DNA of 64,000 nt, taken from Candidatus Odyssella thessalonicensis L13. GTDB lineage: Bacteria; Pseudomonadota; Alphaproteobacteria; Paracaedibacterales; Paracaedibacteraceae. The position numbers were made by a program, and so were the translations under genes. The stretch is from positions 1-64,000 of the forward strand of contig NZ_AEWF01000010.1 in the NCBI RefSeq assembly GCF_000190415.1, in the 5' to 3' direction. The notes under the pieces were generated by a model. That model searched no databases and had not been told where the DNA came from. It saw nothing but the letters and a program-made list of their open reading frames with translations. The stretch's first letter is position 1. Each line of letters begins with the position of its first letter. Of the stretch, positions 57,184 through 64,000 are shown in pieces.

Positions 57184-58033
57184 CAGTCATCTCTAAGAAT
57201 TGTGTATAGTTAACATTTTTAGCAATTTTTGCTATAGCTTGCATGGCTTGGAAAAAATCAGGCTGATCATGGATATGGCTAGGATCTCCATAAATATTGA
57301 TTAGAATAGGATGGTCAGAGGCAAATGCAGCAAGTTTGTGCGATGCCTCCTTATATTCTCCTGGAGTTTTAACACGATCGGGTGCAGCAAAATAAGCCCA
57401 GGTATCCATAATATTGAAAGGCTCCCCAAACATCCCTGTAACTGGGATTTCTGTAATATGGTTGCTCTTATAAGCAGATCCATATTGATAACCTTTAATA
57501 GGAATAGTGGAGGTTGAGAATTGATAATCCAGCTCCTTAAGAACGCGATACAAAAATTCTAAATGCTGAGTTTTTTGAAAAGTTCCAAAATGGGGTGTAC
57601 GCCACCCTTTTGCTGTTATTCCTAATACATCCTGGAGAGCTTGATGACCCAGAAAAATATCTTCCTTTAATATATTAAAAGACTGTTGGTCATAAAAAAA
57701 GCAGCTGGCATGCCGATTATGTACAGTATCAAAATAGGTATGCTCTCTGCCCCCATGATTGATAAATTCAGCGCCGGTTTGATAAATTTTCTGATAAACT
57801 TTCTCACCTTTCCTCAGAAGTTCACCTGGAACTGCGTATACAGGCGTAATCCCCATCTCCTGAAGTTTTGAGTGGACGCCCAGGGCTACTTCAATATCTT
57901 CTTCAGTATCACAGTCAAAAGAGAGAATAAAATGTGACTCATATAATATCTTTTTGCTTTTTCTTGCATATTCCCGCCAAATAAGATTGGGATGAATGCG
58001 ATGAAGAGTCTTTAAAAGGAAATAATCTAACAT
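57158..58033 (-). CDS. polysaccharide deacetylase-family protein
   Basis: A protein of 291 residues. FILSFDCDTEEDIEVAL has the Asp pair of the NodB fold, EFINHGGREHTYFD the second motif with His residues, and GWRTPHFGTF the Arg-Thr-Pro block. It should remove an N-acetyl group from a hexosamine or act on a lipid-linked sugar. A His-x3-His of the strict form is not clear (HGGREH), so activity is probable but not certain. It overlaps the unknown gene by 26 bases. Confidence 0.72.
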   Translation of the reverse strand: MLDYFLLKTLHRIHPNLIWREYARKSKKILYESHFILSFDCDTEEDIEVALGVHSKLQEMGITPVYAVPGELLRKGEKVYQKIYQTGAEFINHGGREHTYFDTVHNRHASCFFYDQQSFNILKEDIFLGHQALQDVLGITAKGWRTPHFGTFQKTQHLEFLYRVLKELDYQFSTSTIPIKGYQYGSAYKSNHITEIPVTGMFGEPFNIMDTWAYFAAPDRVKTPGEYKEASHKLAAFASDHPILINIYGDPSHIHDQPDFFQAMQAIAKIAKNVNYTQFLEMTDENLRHIR

Positions 58034-58039
58034 ACCTAA

Positions 58040-59095
58040 CTACATTATTGATTTAATAATATTTTTAACTCTCTCAGCTGTTTTACCATCCCATAAGGGT
58101 GGAATAGACCCCATTTTAGGGTGAACAATCATTTCTAAGAGATTTTCGATAGAAACAAGCTGATTCGATCCCATGGTAACTGTAATAGGGCGCTCTGTCG
58201 TTTCTCTTAAAGTAAAGCATGGAATTCTCAAATATGTGGTTTCTTCCTGTATTCCTCCTGAATCAGAGACAACATAAGAGGCATGCGATACAAGGCTTAA
58301 GAAATCAATATACCCTAGAGGTTCAACCATTTTTATATTTGAAGGAAGGGGGTGAAGTTGTTCAAGAATCTTTCTTGTACGAGGATGAACGGGAAAAATA
58401 AATGAAGAGTCTATTTGCCCAATTGTTTCCATTATTAGTCTTAATCTTTCAGTAAAGTCAACGTTGCTAGGACGATGTAATGTCAATACAGCATAATCTT
58501 TGGGGCTTAAATTAAGTTGTTGGTAAGCTTGGCGAGATTCAATCCGTTCTTGCATCATGCAATAAGTATCGATCATAATGTTTCCCACTAACTTTATTTT
58601 CTCAGCCCTTACCCCCTCTGTTAGGAGATTTTCATTAGCATCCTGCGAAGGAGTCCAATAATAGTCGCTGATAGAGTCGGTCACTATACGGTTGATCTCT
58701 TCAGGCATAGTGCGATCAAAGCTTCTTAAGCCCGCTTCAAGATGAGCAACCTTTAAATGGATTTTCTTAGCTGCAATAGAGCAAGCTAAAGTAGCATTTA
58801 CATCGCCCACAACTACGACCAAATCTGGTCTGCTCCTTTCTACACAAAGTTTTTCGTAAGCAATCATAGTTTGAGCGGTTTGCTCCCCATGGCTGCCGCT
58901 TCCAACGCCTAAATAATGATGGGAAGAGGGTAGACCCAGATCATCAAAGAAAGCTTGTGACATCTGATAATCGTAATGCTGTCCTGTATGAATAATCTCA
59001 GGAATACACCAATTCTCATTCTTAAGAGCATGATAAAGGGGGGCAATCTTCATAAAATTAGGACGCGCAGCGCAAATAAGATGAATAACTTTCAT
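58040..59095 (-). CDS. wecB: UDP-N-acetylglucosamine 2-epimerase (non-hydrolysing)
   Basis: A protein of 351 residues. VIHLICAARPNFMKIAPLYH, HTGQHYDYQMSQAFF, VVVGDVNATLACS, VAHLEAGLRSFDRTMPEEIN and SDSGGIQEE are the signature blocks of WecB/MnaA. It turns UDP-GlcNAc into UDP-ManNAc for surface polysaccharide. It overlaps the preceding gene by four bases. Its product may be fed to further enzymes coded outside the window, since no UDP-ManNAc dehydrogenase is seen here. Confidence 0.93.
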   Translation of the reverse strand: MKVIHLICAARPNFMKIAPLYHALKNENWCIPEIIHTGQHYDYQMSQAFFDDLGLPSSHHYLGVGSGSHGEQTAQTMIAYEKLCVERSRPDLVVVVGDVNATLACSIAAKKIHLKVAHLEAGLRSFDRTMPEEINRIVTDSISDYYWTPSQDANENLLTEGVRAEKIKLVGNIMIDTYCMMQERIESRQAYQQLNLSPKDYAVLTLHRPSNVDFTERLRLIMETIGQIDSSFIFPVHPRTRKILEQLHPLPSNIKMVEPLGYIDFLSLVSHASYVVSDSGGIQEETTYLRIPCFTLRETTERPITVTMGSNQLVSIENLLEMIVHPKMGSIPPLWDGKTAERVKNIIKSIM

Positions 59096-60243
59096 TGAGG
59101 AAGGTATCTCTTATATATTTCTATATGTTGAGCTTCAGTCTTTTCAGGTGCCCATACTTTCCAGGCAAAATCATATGCTCTTTGTGCTAAACTAATTCGT
59201 AAACTCTTGTTTGCCCTAAGTTCATCAATTCCCCTTGCGTATCCTTCAGGGGTATTAGGTACCCTCAAACAAAGCGAGTCGTTTAATTCAGGCACTTGCT
59301 CATGAGAGTTTATATTAAGTAATACAGGAAGTTTTACTAGAAATGCCTCTATTACTGTTTTAGAAATACCAATGCAATCAATATTACCTGCAAAGCAATC
59401 ATAATTCTTTAAATTGCGACATAGATCAACGTGGGGTATACTAGATATAAATTTTATTCGATCCTCCACTTTTAATTCATGCGCTAATTTTTTGAGGAAA
59501 CTATTAAGCACACCATCACCTATTATATCAAGTGAGACATTTTCCAGTTTAGCAACAGCCTTAATCAAATGTTCAGGGTTTTTATTGGGAATTTGTTGCC
59601 CAATACAGACAAGCTTAAAATGTTCATCGTAATCAAAAGAGAGCTTAATGTTGGCTTTGCTAACTGCTACTGTATTATATAAGATCTCGTAGTTGTTAAC
59701 TTGGAGCTCTTGAAGGAAGCTGATAATACCTTGGTATACAGGCATTACTAGATCAGCGTAATGCAAATTATTTGCTAATTTTATAGAAAATCTCTTTATA
59801 ATATTATTTTTTAAGCTTAATTTCTCTTTATGCGCATCTAGATACGGATGAGTGTGGATGCTGGCAAGTAGAGGGATTTTCTTTCTATTTCTTACATAAG
59901 CGGCAATAAGTAAATTTAAATGCATGCCATAACATCTCATAACAGATGGATAAATCTTCTCTATCTTTCTTAAGGCATCTTCCAACCATTCTCTCATTAA
60001 AAATGGTTGCCATCCGAGAGTCTTCTTAAAGAAGCCACTCGGCTCGGGATGATTGTAGAGGAATAATCTGGCATCCCCTACCATAGGTTGTACAAACTTT
60101 GGATCAGGCTTATCATCATTGGTCATCATAATATGGACCTCTTCGAAAAGATTGCCTGGATTATAATAACGTGGAACTACTTCTCCCTTATTAATTAATA
60201 TTGATAGACGATCAGGAATGATCACTAGAAGCTTTCTTATCAT
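59092..60243 (-). CDS. glycosyltransferase, GT4 family
   Basis: A protein of 383 residues with a GT-B fold. KLVCIGQQIPNKNPEHLIKA, then ALKVEDRIKFISSIP-type block (LKVEDRIKFISSIPHVDL) and DCIGISKTVIEAFLVKLPVL, where the E-x7-E nucleotide-sugar site appears as IGISKTVIEA. The N-terminal half lacks a membrane anchor. It adds a sugar to the growing polysaccharide. It overlaps both neighbours by four bases, which fits translation from one message. Confidence 0.82.
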   Translation of the reverse strand: MIRKLLVIIPDRLSILINKGEVVPRYYNPGNLFEEVHIMMTNDDKPDPKFVQPMVGDARLFLYNHPEPSGFFKKTLGWQPFLMREWLEDALRKIEKIYPSVMRCYGMHLNLLIAAYVRNRKKIPLLASIHTHPYLDAHKEKLSLKNNIIKRFSIKLANNLHYADLVMPVYQGIISFLQELQVNNYEILYNTVAVSKANIKLSFDYDEHFKLVCIGQQIPNKNPEHLIKAVAKLENVSLDIIGDGVLNSFLKKLAHELKVEDRIKFISSIPHVDLCRNLKNYDCFAGNIDCIGISKTVIEAFLVKLPVLLNINSHEQVPELNDSLCLRVPNTPEGYARGIDELRANKSLRISLAQRAYDFAWKVWAPEKTEAQHIEIYKRYLPQ

Positions 60244-61016
60244 ACTATTTTCTCTGATGCTTCATAAATCTTTTTAACTTTAATAATTATGGTAGGAGAG
60301 ACAAAAGGAAAAGCCTTTAAGAAAAGCTTTTCGAGAAAGCCTTTTCCTTCCTCACAATATTTATGGGTCACGTATTCGAAACCGTTTACCTTCAATAAGG
60401 TATACAAAGTTGAAGGGGTCCAGCAGTAAATATGTCTATTCCATTCATGTTCTTGAAAATAAATTGAATCTGATAAGGGCAAACTCTTTTTACGGTACTT
60501 TCTAACAAGCTCATATTTAAAAGCCTGCCACATATCCCTCCAATAATAAGCCGTAGGGGTGGATAATATTAACTCTCCTCCAATTTTTAGGACACGATTA
60601 ATTTCTTTAACAGCATTAGCGGCGCCCTCGAGATGTTCTATGACTTCTTGGAAGGTAACAATATCTACACTTGAATCTTCAAGTTCTAATTGGTAAGCAT
60701 TTAATCTTTTGAAGAGACCAGAAAGTTTAGGATGAACCAAACGCGCAATGTCTAAATGTTCTTCAAGATAATCCCCAGCTATAATAGTAGAATTTGGAAA
60801 TTGATCTCTCAATCTCTTTGCGAAGTTCCCATAGAGGCATCCTAACTCAATGATAATCTTATCATCTTTCGGGTTCTCCATCATTGACAAGGCTACCTCT
60901 TCTCTTTTGCTGATAAAGTCGGTAGAAAGCAGCTCTTTTACCTCTTCAGCTCTATATTTCTGCCCATCAATGAGGTAAGTTTTATGTGTCATTTTATCGC
61001 TTTGTTCCGCATACAA
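60240..61016 (-). CDS. SAM-dependent methyltransferase
   Basis: A protein of 258 residues with IIIELGCLYGNFAKRL (53-69; the usual G-x-G-x-G becomes G-C-L-Y-G), STIIAGDYLEEHLDIA, VDIVTFQEVIEHLEGAAN and RVLKIGGELILSTPT. C-terminal lysine-rich. Probably methylates a polysaccharide residue. It overlaps 60994-61572 by 23 bases. Confidence 0.82.
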   Translation of the reverse strand: MYAEQSDKMTHKTYLIDGQKYRAEEVKELLSTDFISKREEVALSMMENPKDDKIIIELGCLYGNFAKRLRDQFPNSTIIAGDYLEEHLDIARLVHPKLSGLFKRLNAYQLELEDSSVDIVTFQEVIEHLEGAANAVKEINRVLKIGGELILSTPTAYYWRDMWQAFKYELVRKYRKKSLPLSDSIYFQEHEWNRHIYCWTPSTLYTLLKVNGFEYVTHKYCEEGKGFLEKLFLKAFPFVSPTIIIKVKKIYEASEKIV

Positions 61017-61572
61017 TTGCCCAATTACCTAATATTTCCTGTCTTAAAAGGCTGTAAATTTTTCTAAATCCTAGAGGCTGTCGATTGGTCGCTATTAAAT
61101 TTTCAACGTTGCTAAATCCATTATTCTGGACAAGTTTTTTTAATCCCCATTGTGTCCAGCAAGGATATCTTTCATGCCCCTCTTTAAGCTGTAATTCTTT
61201 TTGAGTTTTTCTGTTGTAATCAAATATTATCAGTTTTCCTCCCTGTTTTAATACTCGCTTCGCCTCTTTAAGACATGCCCCAGGATTATCAAAAAGATAG
61301 AAAGCTGACTTTATTATTACAATATCCATAGAATTGTCTTCAATGAGTAATTGGTCTGCAGGACAGACAATATCTACATCTCTAAGCAAATTGTCATTAT
61401 AAGCAGAATCAGTAATATCTGTCCCTATATAATCTTCAGCAAAGACCTTTCTCAAGAATGCTGGACCGCAGCCAATCTCTAGAATCTTTCTTCCATGCTC
61501 CCAATAATCTTGAATAATACTTATTACAAATTCTGGTGCTTTATACACGGATAACATCTCCCTTAATGGCAT
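60994..61572 (-). CDS. SAM-dependent methyltransferase (short)
   Basis: A protein of 192 residues, shorter than the usual class I enzyme. LEIGCGPAFL (31-40), YIGTDITD, MDIVIIKSAFYLFDNPG and RVLKQGGKLIIFDYN are the methyltransferase blocks. It overlaps the flippase gene by 32 bases, with its start inside it. Function within the polysaccharide pathway cannot be set further. Confidence 0.8.
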   Translation of the reverse strand: MPLREMLSVYKAPEFVISIIQDYWEHGRKILEIGCGPAFLRKVFAEDYIGTDITDSAYNDNLLRDVDIVCPADQLLIEDNSMDIVIIKSAFYLFDNPGACLKEAKRVLKQGGKLIIFDYNRKTQKELQLKEGHERYPCWTQWGLKKLVQNNGFSNVENLIATNRQPLGFRKIYSLLRQEILGNWAIVCGTKR

Positions 61573-63004
61573 TCAAGACATCTTGCGGCCTATAAAGCTT
61601 CAAAGTAAGAGTCAGAAACAAGTATATGATGCAGCCAAAGCCAACTAACAAAAATAATGATAATATACCAGTATTATGAATAAAATATGTTTTCACGAAA
61701 AATGTCATCAAATACATAATAATAGAAGCAATGATAATTTTTGATATAGTCCTCTTATCGAGAGTTACTAAATTTTCTTTTAAAGCATAAATAGAGCTCA
61801 TTAGAAGTTGCAACCCAAAAGAAAGTGTCGTTGCAATTGCTGCTCCCATATAAGAGAACTTTGGTATAAATACAAAATTTAGTACGATATTTGCAGCACA
61901 GGCTAATACTGTAAAAATTGTGCTTAGCAAGGGCTTATTTCTTAAACTAAGAATAAGTTCGAAATAGGAAGAAAGCATAAAAAGTAAATAGCCAAGCAAT
62001 ATAATTGGTATAACCAGATAGCCTGAAGCAAACTCGTTTGTAGAAAGGATCATCAATAATTGATCTCCCACTAAAACTAATCCTAAAATAGATGGAAATA
62101 TAAGCCAACAAATGAGTTTAATTGACTGGTTGAATAAAGTATCAAGTTCCCGAATATTATTCAAATTATATAATTCTGCAGCTTTTGTAGGAAATAGGCT
62201 CCAAATAGGATTGACTATAACTTGTATAAGAGTATAGCCAATTGTAAAACATATGGAATATATGCCTATATCCGAGAGAGTGTGATATTGAGCAAGAAAT
62301 ACTCTGTCGACACTATTCAGAACCCATACAGCATAGCCGGAAGGGAGAAAATGAAGGCCAAAACGGAAATAAGGCTTAAACCATTCCCAAGAAGGTATGG
62401 TAAAAATCTTAGATCTGGCCATATAAATAATGTAGCTAAGAATTAAAGCACTATCAACAACAAGGCTCCATAATACCAGCTCATAAATTCCATACTTCAT
62501 AATAAGAATCCAAATTAAGCAGCCCATTTGAGCTAAGTTCTGGGTAATTGTTATGGTGATTAAAGACCAAGCGTTATTCTGAATGCGAAACCAATTACGT
62601 ATTCCTGTTAAAAGAGAAGTTGTTACAATGTTTAACCCTGCTAAGATGACAAAGTTGGGATAAATGCCATCATTCCCAAAAAAAAGCTCTGAGAGTTGAT
62701 TTTCCAAAATCCCGACACAACTAAAAATCACGATCCCGCTAAATAATCCATATAAAAACCACCCTGTAAAATCTTTTCTTTGTTGTTCTATGGGCTTTCC
62801 TGGCAAGAAACGTGCTAAAGAGTTGTCCATTCCACAGAAAACCAGAGGAGATAAAAGTGAAACAATAACCATCACTTGTGACCAAATGCCATAGTTTACA
62901 GTTCCTAGATATTTAGTAATAAATGGCATCATAATAAGAGCCTTGATCTTTAAAAACAGCTCAGCAAATGCCATAATTCCTGCATTTTTCCAAAAACTAG
63001 CCAC
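61541..63004 (-). CDS. polysaccharide flippase, Wzx/MOP type
   Basis: A protein of 487 residues with about 12-14 membrane helices. The N-terminus (GIMAFAELFLKIKALIMMPF, LGTVNYGIWSQVMVIVSLL) is typical of the MVF/Wzx polysaccharide exporter group. It should move lipid-linked oligosaccharide units across the inner membrane. A polymerase or ligase is not seen in the window; it may lie to the right. It overlaps both neighbours (8 and 32 bases). Confidence 0.87.
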   Translation of the reverse strand: MASFWKNAGIMAFAELFLKIKALIMMPFITKYLGTVNYGIWSQVMVIVSLLSPLVFCGMDNSLARFLPGKPIEQQRKDFTGWFLYGLFSGIVIFSCVGILENQLSELFFGNDGIYPNFVILAGLNIVTTSLLTGIRNWFRIQNNAWSLITITITQNLAQMGCLIWILIMKYGIYELVLWSLVVDSALILSYIIYMARSKIFTIPSWEWFKPYFRFGLHFLPSGYAVWVLNSVDRVFLAQYHTLSDIGIYSICFTIGYTLIQVIVNPIWSLFPTKAAELYNLNNIRELDTLFNQSIKLICWLIFPSILGLVLVGDQLLMILSTNEFASGYLVIPIILLGYLLFMLSSYFELILSLRNKPLLSTIFTVLACAANIVLNFVFIPKFSYMGAAIATTLSFGLQLLMSSIYALKENLVTLDKRTISKIIIASIIMYLMTFFVKTYFIHNTGILSLFLLVGFGCIIYLFLTLTLKLYRPQDVLNAIKGDVIRV

Positions 63005-63950
63005 GAATTCTCCGAATAATCTTTGAAATTAACTTCTGCGTAAAGGGCCGCATGTCAATAATATAGGAAGAAACGTCATATACTTTCCCTCCCCATTTCT
63101 CCTTAAATCTTTTAATATTCTTCTCCTTTTCTGAAACAGGGTTAGGGTTGAAGCCTGCTAAGTCAAAGTATGAATCACCTAAGTTTTTGTGGTGCCTTAT
63201 TATCTCCCAATGTAAAATATCTTGCACAGGTATTCTCCTTGCAAAGGCTAAGGGAGTTAAAGCAGATGTAATTTCTGTAGCGATTCCATTATAATGATAG
63301 CTACCTAGGAATCCCAATATTTCTCCTGAGTTATCTTTTGCGATCCAATAATTATAGTAATTATTACTTTCGAGCTCCCATACAGTTTTATAGAATTCTT
63401 TTTCTCTTATTTGCCTGTTAGTTGCTTTAAGATAGGGTATCAAAAACTGTGAAAAGTAAATCTCAAAACTTTCACATCTTTGGACCTCTACACCTAAAGA
63501 TATCGCTTTTTTTATGCCCTTGCGTGCGGAATGCTCAAAATTCTTAAAGATAGCATCCTCGGACTCTCTCAAATCTATTATAAAGGTTTTCCATTCTTGT
63601 TGGATAAATCCTAATTTTAGGAGCCTTTTCTCGAACTCGGGTTGCCAGGGACGTAGAGGAAAAAGGGATCTCAAATTAACTTGATGAATTCTATCAGTCT
63701 TGGCTTGTGAAATGAGCTCGATAAGAAAACTTTCAAATTCTTCTGGGGTCGTATCTTCATAAAGAATGGGACCACCAAAAGAGGTCCAAGAAGCACAGTG
63801 GTTATCTATACCAAATAAGCAGGAAATATTACAATTTTTTACGGTCTTAGGGAGCAATCCATGATAATAACTGTTAAGCTCAGCCCAGAATAGTGTTTGA
63901 GTAAAAGGGATCATATTAATTCTTGCTTTGCTAAATCTTTCTGTGGCCAT
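62997..63950 (-). CDS. FemAB/GNAT-like acyl or aminoacyl transferase
   Basis: A protein of 317 residues of the FemAB-like kind: HSARKGIKKAISLGVEV (the ARK-x-x-KK-A block), then YWIAKDNSGEILGFLGSYHY and SYFDLAGFNP, with KRFKEKWGG near the end. Proteins of this family occur in exopolysaccharide and peptidoglycan clusters, where they add amino acids or acyl groups to sugars. It opens the visible operon; the 50 bases to the window edge show no gene. Confidence 0.8.
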   Translation of the reverse strand: MATERFSKARINMIPFTQTLFWAELNSYYHGLLPKTVKNCNISCLFGIDNHCASWTSFGGPILYEDTTPEEFESFLIELISQAKTDRIHQVNLRSLFPLRPWQPEFEKRLLKLGFIQQEWKTFIIDLRESEDAIFKNFEHSARKGIKKAISLGVEVQRCESFEIYFSQFLIPYLKATNRQIREKEFYKTVWELESNNYYNYWIAKDNSGEILGFLGSYHYNGIATEITSALTPLAFARRIPVQDILHWEIIRHHKNLGDSYFDLAGFNPNPVSEKEKNIKRFKEKWGGKVYDVSSYIIDMRPFTQKLISKIIRRIRG

Positions 63951-64000
63951 TCTATATCAGCAGCTAAGCATATCCTTAAAATAAACTCTGAAAAGTCAGC

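Overview
This 64 kb window is an AT-rich bacterial segment that looks like the accessory part of the genome of an intracellular, probably amoeba-associated bacterium. The combination of a giant filamentous-haemagglutinin/CdiA-like toxin with an OTU-like protease region, three Fic loci, a possible secreted ADP-ribosyltransferase, a decayed Ti-type TraA gene, many insertion-sequence relics and small stress-type proteins suggests a Parachlamydiaceae-like organism. That placement is inference: no rRNA or strong taxonomic marker is present.

Layout. Positions 1-11.4 kb hold IS6-family relics, a secreted ART-like protein (833-1972), a serine recombinase overlapping a RhuM-Fic gene (2514-4093), a decayed haemagglutinin-like toxin (4425-6462), a PAS histidine kinase, a SemiSWEET-like protein, a DksA-like protein, a dead Fic gene and an unusual response regulator. 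A Tn3 transposase relic (11.6-12.1 kb) and a truncated TraA relaxase/helicase (12.2-14.2 kb) follow.

From 14 to 30.3 kb the minus strand carries a polymorphic-toxin locus. It is headed by a 2871-residue secreted toxin (21636-30251) ending in an HNH-like nuclease and followed by a SUKH immunity gene. Downstream lies a series of orphan toxin tails, each joined to a conserved stem and followed by its own immunity gene: HNH relics with a second SUKH, GIY-YIG-like, an unnamed tail, a short tail with a YHGHVR-like motif, and a truncated Ntox17-like tail. Two further cassettes lie on the plus strand (38.3-41.7 kb): a GIY-YIG-like tail with an Imm26-like gene, and an HH-motif nuclease-like tail with a helical immunity gene. 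Three cassettes share a nearly identical stem ending in DGPQIQILT and diverge completely immediately after it.

From 30.5 to 38.3 kb there is a catalytic-domain-only tyrosine recombinase, a Fic protein, and a plasmid-like module: a replication initiator with a DnaA-domain-I-like end, a ribbon-helix-helix gene, about 500 bp of CACGATA-type repeats, ParA and a small ParA partner. IS and PIN-domain relics follow.

From 42 to 51.6 kb there are an XRE-receiver fusion regulator, CsbD/DUF883, holin-like, ferritin-like, DUF378 and YflT-like small proteins, two related secreted proteins, and a histidine kinase followed by a single-domain response regulator. This looks like an envelope/stress-response neighbourhood with long gene-free stretches. 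From 52.8 kb to the right edge a tightly overlapping minus-strand operon encodes surface-polysaccharide functions: FemAB/GNAT-like protein, flippase, three methyltransferases, two glycosyltransferases (one frameshifted), UDP-GlcNAc 2-epimerase, polysaccharide deacetylase and asparagine synthase.
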